Shown: one piece after another, positions 14,861-23,294 of the stretch
Position numbering within the stretch: the first letter of the stretch is position 1
Layout: the number at the start of each line of letters is the position of its first letter
DNA from: a virus
Strand: one strand, 5' to 3'
Length of the DNA: 64,000 bases
Virus record (IMG/VR): IMGVR_UViG_3300044712_001937
Span: 300,703-364,702 of that record
The notes under the pieces: model-generated
Databases searched by the model: none
Told to the model about the DNA's origin: nothing
Seen by the model: only the letters and a program-made list of their open reading frames with translations
Made by a program: the position numbers and the translations under genes

Positions 14861-16372
14861 TTATCCTTCAATATTTAAATTTGAAGTTAATTCGGCAATT
14901 AATCCCAATTCATTGTTCCAAATAAACGCATCTGCTGCTTTAATAGCACCTATAAAACCTTTTCGATAATGCCATTCTTCAGTTCCAGTTAGACTTGATA
15001 AATAACGTATAGTTACACCTAAATCTTCTTTTAATGTTCTATCTTTATTATCTGTAACATTATATTTAACTGTTTTTTTACGATGAATATGACCTAAATG
15101 CCATTCATGAAATACAGTTTCACTCCAATATTTTTTAGAATGACAATCTGTTGCCATAATTAACGGTAATGCACTTTCTTTTTCTTCTGAACCATGAGTG
15201 AAACCAAGTAATACTTTACCAAATTTATAAAATTTACGTTCTGGAGCTGAATTATCAACATTTACCATATTATCATTCCTAAACCATGCTTCTAAAACTG
15301 AACCAATATAATAATTTCGTTCTAAATCGTGATTACCGGGAATTATTATAACATCTATTGGAACACCTTTTAATTTCATTAAATTAATAGCGTCTACAAG
15401 TAATTCAATTGCTACTTTAAAAGTTTTTTTCCAACGTAAATCTTCATCTTGAAATGTACCTTTTGTTGTAGTATTTAAAATTGTATCAGAATTAAGAAAA
15501 TCTGAACCAACAGGAAATAAAATTCGGGAATATTGAAATCCAGATGCTCTTTTAAGTAATGTTTCAATTGAATACATAAATCGTTCACGAGCAATTTTAG
15601 TATCGTAATTTTCACCAGTTTCACCACCCCAAGCTAATTTACCTAAATGTAAATCAAATATACTTATTTCAAGCAAATTATTTTCATTTCCAACTGTAGT
15701 ATTACAATAAAACCCTTCAATTAATGGTGGTTGATAATTTTTAATTAAATCTAAAAATATATCTGCCTGTGATTTTGTTTCTTCATAAACAACATTTTTT
15801 TCGAGTCTTGCTTTAACTTGAAAATTTTGAAGAGTTTGTGGAGTTTCATTTTTCCAACTTGTAACATCCCATTTATTTACTGTATAATCTTTAACTTTCC
15901 AAAGATTTAAATCAACCTCACATATTTTTAATAATTGGTCTAATGTTTTTACATGATTAACTGGATAGTTTGAACCAGTATTCCAAGTAATTTCACCAGT
16001 ATTACCTTTAACATCAAATTTAATTTTTTCATCATCAGGAACTTTAACTTTAATTTCTTTTCCTGAATTTTCAAGCAATCCCTTATCTTTCCACTCTTTT
16101 ACTTTAGCACCCCTAATATCTTTCAAATTATTTAGATTAATATTATCAATTGGGGTTAACTTATCGATATATTTAGAATATGCTTCATTAAATAAATTAA
16201 AATCTTCATCTTCTAAAGTACCATTTTCATAATTTTCATAAACTAAAGCTTTAATGTTTTTTACATAAGTATCAGAATAACCACATTTAACACATGCATC
16301 TTTAACAGATATATTATTTTTTATTGCATAGTTTATTATTTCAACAGCATTCCTAATTCGAGAAATATTCAT
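14861..16372 (-). CDS. Calcineurin-like metallophosphoesterase with N-terminal HTH
   Basis: 503 aa. Residues ~1-45 resemble a small DNA-binding helix-turn-helix (DACVKCGYSDTYVKNI). Residues ~230-500 form a phosphoesterase with all metal-site motifs: FDLHLG (~239), GSDFLNSD (~289), PGNHDLERN (~345), FTHGSEEK (~391) and GHIHRKK (~427). The product could be a DNA nuclease or a phosphatase; phage enzymes of this family are usually described as putative DNA exonucleases. It is distinct from Mre11 at 11246-11860. It has its own host-type promoter, a 3' terminator, and so is probably a monocistronic early gene. Confidence 0.8.
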   Translation of the reverse strand: MNISRIRNAVEIINYAIKNNISVKDACVKCGYSDTYVKNIKALVYENYENGTLEDEDFNLFNEAYSKYIDKLTPIDNINLNNLKDIRGAKVKEWKDKGLLENSGKEIKVKVPDDEKIKFDVKGNTGEITWNTGSNYPVNHVKTLDQLLKICEVDLNLWKVKDYTVNKWDVTSWKNETPQTLQNFQVKARLEKNVVYEETKSQADIFLDLIKNYQPPLIEGFYCNTTVGNENNLLEISIFDLHLGKLAWGGETGENYDTKIARERFMYSIETLLKRASGFQYSRILFPVGSDFLNSDTILNTTTKGTFQDEDLRWKKTFKVAIELLVDAINLMKLKGVPIDVIIIPGNHDLERNYYIGSVLEAWFRNDNMVNVDNSAPERKFYKFGKVLLGFTHGSEEKESALPLIMATDCHSKKYWSETVFHEWHLGHIHRKKTVKYNVTDNKDRTLKEDLGVTIRYLSSLTGTEEWHYRKGFIGAIKAADAFIWNNELGLIAELTSNLNIEG

Positions 16373-16408
16373 ATTAGATAAATTAAATATTATTATTTAA
16401 AATTTCAT

Positions 16409-16439
16409 CAAACTTAAATCAAAATAGATTAAAAGACAA
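16409..16439 (-). promoter_or_regulatory. Host-type (Bacteroidota) promoter of the metallophosphoesterase
   Basis: Sense strand TTG (16437-16439), 20 nt, TAAGTTTG (16409-16416); the ATG is at 16372. Same spacing as the other host-type promoters here. Confidence 0.72.
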
Positions 16440-16445
16440 GAGTTT

Positions 16446-16754
16446 TTATATAAATAGAGAATTATTTTTTTTTAAAAATAATAACGTATCCTCAATTTCT
16501 TTACAATATTTTGTAAATTCACATTCTTCTTTAATAGACATATCAAACCATTCACCCATTTTTTTGAAATGAGAAAATCTTCTATGTAAAACTCCTTCGA
16601 TATAAAAATAATTTCCAGTTAAATATTTATCTATTAACTTTAATTGACCAGAAGACCCTGTTTGTAGTTGTGTAAGTCTTTTTTCAGGATGTTTAGATAT
16701 ACCAATTTTATATCGACCATCTTCTAAACATTGAATTAGATAAATATATTTCAT
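16446..16754 (-). CDS. GIY-YIG-type (MUG113/T5orf172-like) nuclease domain protein
   Basis: 102 aa. It consists almost only of a compact GIY-YIG-like domain: IYLIQCLEDGRYKIGISKHP with the KIGIS motif, RLTQLQTGSSGQLKLI, and FYIEGVLHRRFSHFKKMGEWFD, the signature of the MUG113/T5orf172 branch. These are small DNA-cutting or DNA-binding proteins common in phages; a homing function is possible but no DNA-binding extension is present. It lies 3 nt after a 53-aa gene and within the RuvC operon. Confidence 0.75.
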   Translation of the reverse strand: MKYIYLIQCLEDGRYKIGISKHPEKRLTQLQTGSSGQLKLIDKYLTGNYFYIEGVLHRRFSHFKKMGEWFDMSIKEECEFTKYCKEIEDTLLFLKKNNSLFI

Positions 16755-16757
16755 AAA

Positions 16758-16919
16758 TTATTTGAACATTTCATCAGATAATTTATTTAATTGTTCAATA
16801 ACTTCATAAGGTGTTTTATCTGTTTGACTTTCAGTAGTTATTTTAGCAAGAGCAGCTAATAATAACTTACCTTCAGGTATGTTAGTATTAATATCAACAA
16901 TATCTACAATTTTTTTCAT
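16758..16919 (-). CDS. Small hypothetical protein (53 aa)
   Basis: A short complete frame, from ATG at 16919 to TAA at 16758, filling the gap between the RuvC-like gene (8 nt away) and the MUG113 gene (3 nt away). The sequence starts MKKIVDIVDINTNIPEGKLL and ends LNKLSDEMFK. It is helical and amphipathic with no recognisable domain. The tight spacing and phage-like codon use support a real gene. Confidence 0.6.
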   Translation of the reverse strand: MKKIVDIVDINTNIPEGKLLLAALAKITTESQTDKTPYEVIEQLNKLSDEMFK

Positions 16920-16927
16920 TATCTAAA

Positions 16928-17539
16928 TTATTTTAAAATTCCAAGTAATTTAAGTCCTGCATGACCGACAGCATAAGCATCTGACATATCAAAACACATC
17001 TCTTTAGGTTCAGTAGAATTTTTCTTATAAAACCATTCAATTTGCGGTTCTAATTTACATACTTTTTCCCAAATATACAACTTTTTATCTTTTAAATATT
17101 CTTTAGGAAATGATAATGTCTCAACCTTTTCACCTTTTTTATATGTAGTTTTAACCAATTCAGTTAGAAATAATTTACGTGAATCGTAAACACTGATTTT
17201 CTTGGGGTATATTCCAAATATTTCAAATAATATATATCTACAAATTCCATTAAATCCAAATAATAATGAAACTGTGTTTTGATTATTACTACCACCTAAT
17301 GGCTCTTCAACAATTATATGTATTATTTCACCATTCAATTCTTTTGATATTCGTTCTTTATAATCAATAGCATATGCTTTAAACATTTCAGCTTTATGAA
17401 TATCTCTATCTTCAACATTAACATCTTTATCGATTTTTAATTCAAGATGTTTTAATTCAATCAATTTACCCTTTGAATCCCATAAAGCACTACCAATATT
17501 AGTAGTACTTATATCTAATGACCATATATACTTTGCCAT
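16928..17539 (-). CDS. RuvC-like Holliday-junction resolvase
   Basis: 203 aa with an RNase H/RuvC fold: the first acidic residue in YIWSLDISTTNIGSAL (Asp ~9), the second in IIHIIVEEPLGG (Glu ~78-79) and the last in FDMSDAYAVGHAGLKLL (Asp pair ~184-188). It should cut branched DNA before packaging, replacing T4 endonuclease VII (gp49). It belongs to an operon started at the RHH-type gene with a late-type motif, which fits a late DNA-debranching role. Confidence 0.85.
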   Translation of the reverse strand: MAKYIWSLDISTTNIGSALWDSKGKLIELKHLELKIDKDVNVEDRDIHKAEMFKAYAIDYKERISKELNGEIIHIIVEEPLGGSNNQNTVSLLFGFNGICRYILFEIFGIYPKKISVYDSRKLFLTELVKTTYKKGEKVETLSFPKEYLKDKKLYIWEKVCKLEPQIEWFYKKNSTEPKEMCFDMSDAYAVGHAGLKLLGILK

Positions 17540-17553
17540 ATAAGTACCACTAA

Positions 17554-17742
17554 TTAATTATTCTTATTTTTATCAATTAAATCTTGAACAACTTTTGGAT
17601 TGCTGATATATAATTGAATTAAATCTTCTATAAGTCCACCGATTTTTAAACTCTTACCTTTACAAAGTATTTTAAATCTATAATGAAGATTACCATCAAT
17701 TATAATAGATTTTGGTTTAGTTTCATTTAATGTAAGTTCCAT
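17554..17742 (-). CDS. Ribbon-helix-helix-like small protein (62 aa)
   Basis: KPKSIIIDGNLHYRFKILCK followed by SLKIGGLIEDLIQLYI is the strand-helix-helix pattern of Arc/CopG-type DNA-binding proteins. It may be a transcriptional regulator. First gene of the unit with the RuvC-like resolvase (14-nt gap), 29 nt after a late-type motif. Confidence 0.6.
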   Translation of the reverse strand: MELTLNETKPKSIIIDGNLHYRFKILCKGKSLKIGGLIEDLIQLYISNPKVVQDLIDKNKNN

Positions 17743-17771
17743 ATTATTACTATAAATTATTAATTATTTAT

Positions 17772-17780
17772 AATAAATAC
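17772..17780 (-). promoter_or_regulatory. Candidate late promoter, GTATTTATT
   Basis: The sense strand reads GTATTTATT (8 of 9), 29 nt before the ATG at 17742 and just past the end of the tail gene at 17818. Confidence 0.5.
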
Positions 17781-17817
17781 TATGAAATTATAAAAAAATA
17801 TAAAATTTTATGATTTT

Positions 17818-18537
17818 TTAAAAATCTATTGCAAATACAATAGTTCTTGATATTGTTGGGTCTTTAAAGACTGGATTGTTTAATTTACCTATGGCAACTA
17901 AATTTTTATTTGTATCATATATTCCAATTTCACTAATATATACACCATTTGTATTCCATGTTGCATTATTTGATGTATTAAATTGATTTAACGGCATATT
18001 AATTGCAAGGTCTGTAGTATATGCAATAGCTTCTACATCAGTGGTAACATTACCAAAAAAATATTGTTCATCACCAAAACATAATTCATTTTCACTATTA
18101 ACATTAGGATAATCAATATATGTTAAATCGTAATTATCCATAGTGTTATATAAATATATTGGTACTTTAAATACCGTTGATGTTATGTCAATAGATGATA
18201 TGTTTCTTGTAGAACCTGTAGGATAATTTAATATTTGATGAGTAACATCATAAATCTTCCATTTATTAGAAATTGGCTTAATTTCACTTTCATCAGTAAC
18301 TAACGAATTATTTATTAATTGAACTAACATAAATAGTTTTGTTGCACTATATCCAGTACTACTACCACTAACTGATAAAAATTTAAAATCTTCAGGGTCT
18401 TCAAAATTAATATTAACCTCTTTATTGATTAAAGTTTCAATAGTTGTTGAATTAATATAATTACAATGAATTGCATCACTATATCCACTATTAGATTTTA
18501 ATATGTATGAGAAAAAAACTGTATACCCGTTTGCCAT
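17818..18537 (-). CDS. Tail/baseplate-associated structural protein (239 aa)
   Basis: Beta-rich, Ser/Thr/Asn-rich protein. The C-terminus (VYISEIGIYDTNKNLVAIGK, then NNPVFKDPTISRTIVFAIDF) resembles the end of phage fibre/collar domains in which an EIgIyD strand is followed by K..... v.v.fti. It lies at the 3' end of the Cys-rich tail block with its own late-type motif. Function as a fibre or fibre-attachment protein is inferred from these and from context. Confidence 0.55.
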   Translation of the reverse strand: MANGYTVFFSYILKSNSGYSDAIHCNYINSTTIETLINKEVNINFEDPEDFKFLSVSGSSTGYSATKLFMLVQLINNSLVTDESEIKPISNKWKIYDVTHQILNYPTGSTRNISSIDITSTVFKVPIYLYNTMDNYDLTYIDYPNVNSENELCFGDEQYFFGNVTTDVEAIAYTTDLAINMPLNQFNTSNNATWNTNGVYISEIGIYDTNKNLVAIGKLNNPVFKDPTISRTIVFAIDF

Positions 18538-18551
18538 ATATTTTTATTTTA

Positions 18552-18560
18552 AATAAATAC
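18552..18560 (-). promoter_or_regulatory. Candidate late promoter, GTATTTATT
   Basis: The sense strand reads GTATTTATT (8 of 9), 14 nt before the ATG at 18537 and next to the stop of the upstream gene. Confidence 0.5.
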
Positions 18561-19304
18561 TTAAAATTTCATATTTATATCTATTAATCCATTATTCAAA
18601 TCTTCAATTATACTTTCAACACCATATGGTGTATAAATCTCATCAGTTAAATCTAACTTATTATATAAATCACCAATACTTCCTTCAATTTTTATAAATA
18701 AATCTTGATTTGATGGATTTTTTATAAATGTATATTTAACATATGTTTCAATGAAATTTTTCTTCAAAATTAATTGTCCATTTATAACTGCAGTACCTGA
18801 ACCATTTAAGTTATAAATTTCAGTATTAATTTCATCACTTAATAATTGACCACTTGATAAATTAAAAGAAATTGTTGTACCTATATTTCCACTAATACTA
18901 AAATTAAGTATTTTAGTTGATGTTAATGGCTTACCATCTAAAGTTTTAAACCATAAATATAATTCAACAATATTTTCATCAGGATAACCAATATAATGTG
19001 AACTTCTATTAGTTGAATTTTCATCAAAAATTAATAAACTATCTTGAACTTGACCCACCACAATTGAATCACCATTAGGTGCTTTTGTTGTAGTTGTTGT
19101 AGTTATATTAGGATTAACAGTAATCCATTCAGAATATGCACAATTATTTGAATCAGTTATTGTTAATTTATATGTTCCATTAGGTATATTTACAAATTCA
19201 TAAGTACCAACAGCATTATGTATATTAGGTTCAACTATTTCTGGAACTAATTCAGCAACAAACGGTGCAGCACCACTTACTATTGTATATTTAATATTTC
19301 CCAT
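18561..19304 (-). CDS. Tail protein with SprB/Ig-like domain and Thr linker
   Basis: About 247 aa from the ATG at 19304 (MGNIKYTIVSGAAPF), 8 nt after the stop of the upstream gene. A longer frame to 19385 would run through the end of that gene and is rejected. Residues ~1-65 resemble an SprB/Ig-like repeat (APFVAELVPE, GTYEFVNIPNGTYKLTITDS, CAYSEWITVNP). A six-Thr linker (TTTTTTKAP) then leads to a beta-rich C-terminal domain. SprB repeats occur in Bacteroidota surface adhesins. Probably a fibre or receptor-binding accessory. Confidence 0.6.
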   Translation of the reverse strand: MGNIKYTIVSGAAPFVAELVPEIVEPNIHNAVGTYEFVNIPNGTYKLTITDSNNCAYSEWITVNPNITTTTTTKAPNGDSIVVGQVQDSLLIFDENSTNRSSHYIGYPDENIVELYLWFKTLDGKPLTSTKILNFSISGNIGTTISFNLSSGQLLSDEINTEIYNLNGSGTAVINGQLILKKNFIETYVKYTFIKNPSNQDLFIKIEGSIGDLYNKLDLTDEIYTPYGVESIIEDLNNGLIDINMKF

Positions 19305-19312
19305 TTTTACTA

Positions 19313-20980
19313 TTATTGATATGAAACTGATTGAGCAAGACAATAAGATGAATAATCTACAGCATATTCTCCACAAACAGCACAACTAATTCCAGTTAAT
19401 TCAACACATGCATTTAAAACAAGTGAAGCTCCAGATTCAACATAATGAGTTTGAGATAATTGAAAATTCATTGAGTTAATATTGCTTGGATTAACTAAAT
19501 ATTCATAATATTCATAATTTGTACGCATCGCACATGTTTCAGGAGTTCCTTCACCAGCAGCTAACATAGATGATGAATCATTTGTATATATACCACAAAC
19601 ACCACAAGCCATTGAACACACATCATTTTCTAACATACTACCTCCAGATTCAACACATGTGAATGTCAAAAACATTAATTTAAATGATTGTCCTATACTT
19701 AATGAAGGATTGGTGCATATTTTAGCATAGTTATTATAAACTCTCATTGTACAACATCCATCAGGAACTTCTTCATAACTTGATGTTACATCATATAAGC
19801 ATATTTGTATTGGTCTATTAATATTTTCAATATCTTGACATATATTAGTACCTTTTATTGCATTTACACCATTATTTCCAATAAGACCATCAATTACACC
19901 ATGTACACAAGCAGTACCTGTACCTGTAGTAACACAAGCCACTTCTTTATATTTTATAGTATCACCATTACACATATAAAATGTTATATAATCTGAATTT
20001 TCTGATGTTGAACTATTAAAAACTCCTACTATGTTACCTAATTGATAATTATCTGATTGTCTAACAATTTCGATACAACCTGCAGCATTTGTTGCTTTAC
20101 ATATATTACAATTAGTATTATAAATTCCACAAAATATACCTGAAACTGTAACTTCAACACATTTTCCAACAGGAATTTCAGGCGATGCTACAATACATCC
20201 ACAATTTATACATTCAATTCCATTTACATAACATGATTTAGGTACGAAATTAATATATACTGTATCTACTGGAACTGTTTCAGAACAATAATAAGTCATT
20301 CCAATTGTTGATGATGGAAGTGCAATATTAATATTTTTAGAACCGATAGATGTTGGATTTAAAGCTTCGATACATACCGAACCTGAACTTTCAACATAAT
20401 TTGAAGTGCAACACATAAATATATCATAACAAATTTCATCACCACAATTAATAGTAACCGGATAACATGTACTTGTTGGTATTGTTGTTGAAAATAATTG
20501 AATTCTTGGTTGACCATTTGGTTTAATATACGCTGTAATTCCTTGAGTTGTATTAACATTACTTCCACCAACTACTGGATGTAAACACATTGAAATTGTT
20601 TCATTTGCACTAAGATTAGGTATAACAATTTTATTTAATCCACTTGATGTTGTTGAATCAATCATACAATATGAAGTACCTGCTATTTTTGATGAAACAC
20701 CGCATAAATAAATAGTTCTTGTATCTATTACTGATGGTGTTATAGCTAAATCATTAGGAGTACAGAATCCTTGCCATGCAATTTTTCCAATAGCATCTGT
20801 AATTTTCAACTGATAACAAGTATTTGCATTTAAACAACTAAATACATTTATCGAATTTGAATAAGTAGTTCCAGAATGACTAATAATATCACTCTGAAGA
20901 ATGGTTGTACAAGTACTATTATGTAATTGTGCTAAAAATGGTGGACAATTACCACGTATGTTATATCTAATATCACTCAT
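19313..20980 (-). CDS. Cysteine-rich tail/adhesin protein (555 aa)
   Basis: An unusually cysteine-rich protein with several dozen Cys scattered through repeated beta domains (for example CINCGCIVASPE, FCGIYNTNCNICKATNAAGC, CSMACGVCGIY, CVELTGISCAVCGEY). The N-terminal ~80 residues (YNIRGNCPPFLAQL...CYQLKITDAIGKIAWQGFCTP) resemble the Ig/SprB-like start of its downstream neighbour, with added Cys. Repeats of the type C.......G.....ECI suggest tandem disulfide- or metal-bonded modules. Likely a virion fibre protein expressed with the 755-aa gene (1-nt gap). No family is recognised. Confidence 0.65.
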   Translation of the reverse strand: MSDIRYNIRGNCPPFLAQLHNSTCTTILQSDIISHSGTTYSNSINVFSCLNANTCYQLKITDAIGKIAWQGFCTPNDLAITPSVIDTRTIYLCGVSSKIAGTSYCMIDSTTSSGLNKIVIPNLSANETISMCLHPVVGGSNVNTTQGITAYIKPNGQPRIQLFSTTIPTSTCYPVTINCGDEICYDIFMCCTSNYVESSGSVCIEALNPTSIGSKNINIALPSSTIGMTYYCSETVPVDTVYINFVPKSCYVNGIECINCGCIVASPEIPVGKCVEVTVSGIFCGIYNTNCNICKATNAAGCIEIVRQSDNYQLGNIVGVFNSSTSENSDYITFYMCNGDTIKYKEVACVTTGTGTACVHGVIDGLIGNNGVNAIKGTNICQDIENINRPIQICLYDVTSSYEEVPDGCCTMRVYNNYAKICTNPSLSIGQSFKLMFLTFTCVESGGSMLENDVCSMACGVCGIYTNDSSSMLAAGEGTPETCAMRTNYEYYEYLVNPSNINSMNFQLSQTHYVESGASLVLNACVELTGISCAVCGEYAVDYSSYCLAQSVSYQ

Positions 20981-20981
20981 T

Positions 20982-23249
20982 TTATATCAATGTTATTGTT
21001 TTTGAAACTTTAAAAATTTCAATATTATTATAAAATTCTCTAACTTGAACTGTATAATTACCTATTTCAGTTGAATTAGTATAAAACTTCTTAGTTGTAC
21101 CAACTACACTACCAATTGGTAATTCTTCCCATTTTGTTGGACGTAACGAATTTGTAGGATATGCTGTAAATTGAATATTACCTATAATTGGATTTAATCC
21201 AGCATTAATAGATGCTAAATAATTACTAATTAAAACATATTTTCCATTAACATCACTTCCTTGACCAGTACTAAATGCAGAGTTTAAAGGATTTCCAACT
21301 GCAACATATGGTTTACTAACTTTTGACACAATAGCTTCCGGTGCAGTATTTGGTGATGTAGTACCAGTTACATCAGCTAATGTAATAATATATGATGATA
21401 AGAATGAAAATTGACTACTTAATGACCAAACACCACTTGAAGGACTATACCAAGAAATTGTATTTGGTGTTTCAAACTTACTTATTCCAAGATATGGACT
21501 ACCGTATGTAGTACCAATATTTTCAGGATTACTATAAACATTTATCGATGTAGGATTTCCTTGTAAAATTTGGAAATTAGAATTCAAATGACTATAAGTT
21601 GATATATTATTTATTATTTGTAAAATACTGTTTGGTAATTCAATTGTCGTAACACCAGTATATCTACAAGCTGGTGAACCAAAATCATTAATACTAATAA
21701 AATAATCACCAGCAGTTAAATTAGGTATTGTTATTATTGTATCAGGAGTAAATTCTTCGTAATAATAATCAGCATCATTAGTGTAAAAATGTTGTGAGAA
21801 TATTTTAGGTTTACCTTCAACTGAATATGCAAATACTTCTACCAATACATCACCAGTATTAACTACATTAGTAATTGTAATTTTTCCATCACTATTACTA
21901 TATGAAGTTGGAGATGTAAATTTAATATCTACAGAACTTAAATAACATGCTGTACATCCAATAGAAACATTATCGTTTATTCCGAATTTATAATTAGGTA
22001 ATGTCCAAGACCTATTAGACTTATATGACATTGCAAATAATAATTCTTGGTCTTCAATCACAAATAATTTTAAATCATTAAATATTTTACCAACAACATT
22101 ACCTACAGTATCAACCAAATCATAATAATTTGTATTTAATGATTTTGTGTTACCAGTTAACAATTTAGAACTACCATTAGCAGTTAATGTTAAACCCATT
22201 TTAGCTATTGGTGATTTATGCCACATGATAGTAGGTAATGTTAATATTGGCGTATTTTGATATAATTCTTCAGCATATGTGTTTGAAGGAGATGAATTAG
22301 TATAATGAATTATTCCTAATTTTTTTATTACTGGAGCTTGATTTTGAATATATGAAATAAATCCAGCGTAACTTGAACTATTATATTGGCTAAAACTTTT
22401 TTGAGTTAATGGGTCTACACCTATAATATCTTCGGTATATACTATCGATAAATTCCAAAAAGGAAATGTTATCGTAGGACATTGACAATTTTGTTTAAAA
22501 GCTAATAGTGCATCATCTACATATTCCGTTGAATAATTATCGTAAATTGTACTTGCTCCTGAATAATTTATATAATTATAATATACAATAGCTCCTGCCC
22601 ATACATTTTCTGGAGAATCTGTAAAATCGGGTAAGTTTCTATCTACTTTAATTCTTAAATTATTTGTAACTAATTTACCTGATACAATTTCATCAATTCT
22701 ATATATTAAATAAGGTGTTGGATAATTGCTATTCACAGTATAACCAGTCGTACTTATATTAGAAAAACCATTTACCCATTTTACTAAAATATAATCACCA
22801 ACAGCAGGTTCATTTACATTTCCTAAATATGTTGGTGCTTTACGTAAATTTAAATATTTACCACCTTGAACACCCGGTGCATATATCATAACATCAGGTT
22901 GTTTTACATGGTCACCATCAATGTTAAATGTAGTCACATTATTACTTATAGTAAAAAAACCTAATGGTTCTGCCGTGTTTTGAATTATTGTTGGAGACGA
23001 AGACACAGCAGAAATTATATTAAAATAATCTCCACCTGAATTTTTAGGAATAAATGATAAAATACTTGGATTTTTATCTGCAGGTCTCAATATATTAGAT
23101 AAATGAATATTAGTTAAATTATAATCTATTTCACTATCACCAACAGCATAATATTTAAATCCTAAACTACCTTTTGATAATAATTCTCTACCTTTTGAAG
23201 TAAGTTTAATATTTAAAACTACCGGGTCTTTTTTATCTATAAATGCCAT
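20982..23249 (-). CDS. Tail structural protein with conserved LTSKGRELLSKG N-terminus (755 aa)
   Basis: The N-terminus (VLNIKLTSKGRELLSKGSLG, then KYYAVGDSEIDYNL) is a phage structural motif I associate with T4-like virion proteins of this group: a short domain that probably docks the protein to the baseplate or tail. Beta-rich Ig-like stretches follow (for example DGKITITNVVNTGDVLVEVF, TIPNLTAGDYFISINDFGSP). The end reads NYTVQVREFYNNIEIFKVSK. The ATG at 23249 is 14 nt after a late-type motif. It starts the unit that runs into the Cys-rich protein. Confidence 0.65.
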   Translation of the reverse strand: MAFIDKKDPVVLNIKLTSKGRELLSKGSLGFKYYAVGDSEIDYNLTNIHLSNILRPADKNPSILSFIPKNSGGDYFNIISAVSSSPTIIQNTAEPLGFFTISNNVTTFNIDGDHVKQPDVMIYAPGVQGGKYLNLRKAPTYLGNVNEPAVGDYILVKWVNGFSNISTTGYTVNSNYPTPYLIYRIDEIVSGKLVTNNLRIKVDRNLPDFTDSPENVWAGAIVYYNYINYSGASTIYDNYSTEYVDDALLAFKQNCQCPTITFPFWNLSIVYTEDIIGVDPLTQKSFSQYNSSSYAGFISYIQNQAPVIKKLGIIHYTNSSPSNTYAEELYQNTPILTLPTIMWHKSPIAKMGLTLTANGSSKLLTGNTKSLNTNYYDLVDTVGNVVGKIFNDLKLFVIEDQELLFAMSYKSNRSWTLPNYKFGINDNVSIGCTACYLSSVDIKFTSPTSYSNSDGKITITNVVNTGDVLVEVFAYSVEGKPKIFSQHFYTNDADYYYEEFTPDTIITIPNLTAGDYFISINDFGSPACRYTGVTTIELPNSILQIINNISTYSHLNSNFQILQGNPTSINVYSNPENIGTTYGSPYLGISKFETPNTISWYSPSSGVWSLSSQFSFLSSYIITLADVTGTTSPNTAPEAIVSKVSKPYVAVGNPLNSAFSTGQGSDVNGKYVLISNYLASINAGLNPIIGNIQFTAYPTNSLRPTKWEELPIGSVVGTTKKFYTNSTEIGNYTVQVREFYNNIEIFKVSKTITLI

Positions 23250-23263
23250 TTATTTAAATTTAA

Positions 23264-23272
23264 TATAAATAC
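23264..23272 (-). promoter_or_regulatory. Candidate late promoter, GTATTTATA
   Basis: Exact sense-strand GTATTTATA, 14 nt before the ATG at 23249. Confidence 0.55.
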
Positions 23273-23294
23273 ACTAATTTTTAATTTATTAACC

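Noticed and set aside
19305-19385. Upstream extension of the SprB-like tail protein
   Set aside because: It would lie out of frame inside the end of the Cys-rich gene; the ATG at 19304 follows that gene after 8 nt.
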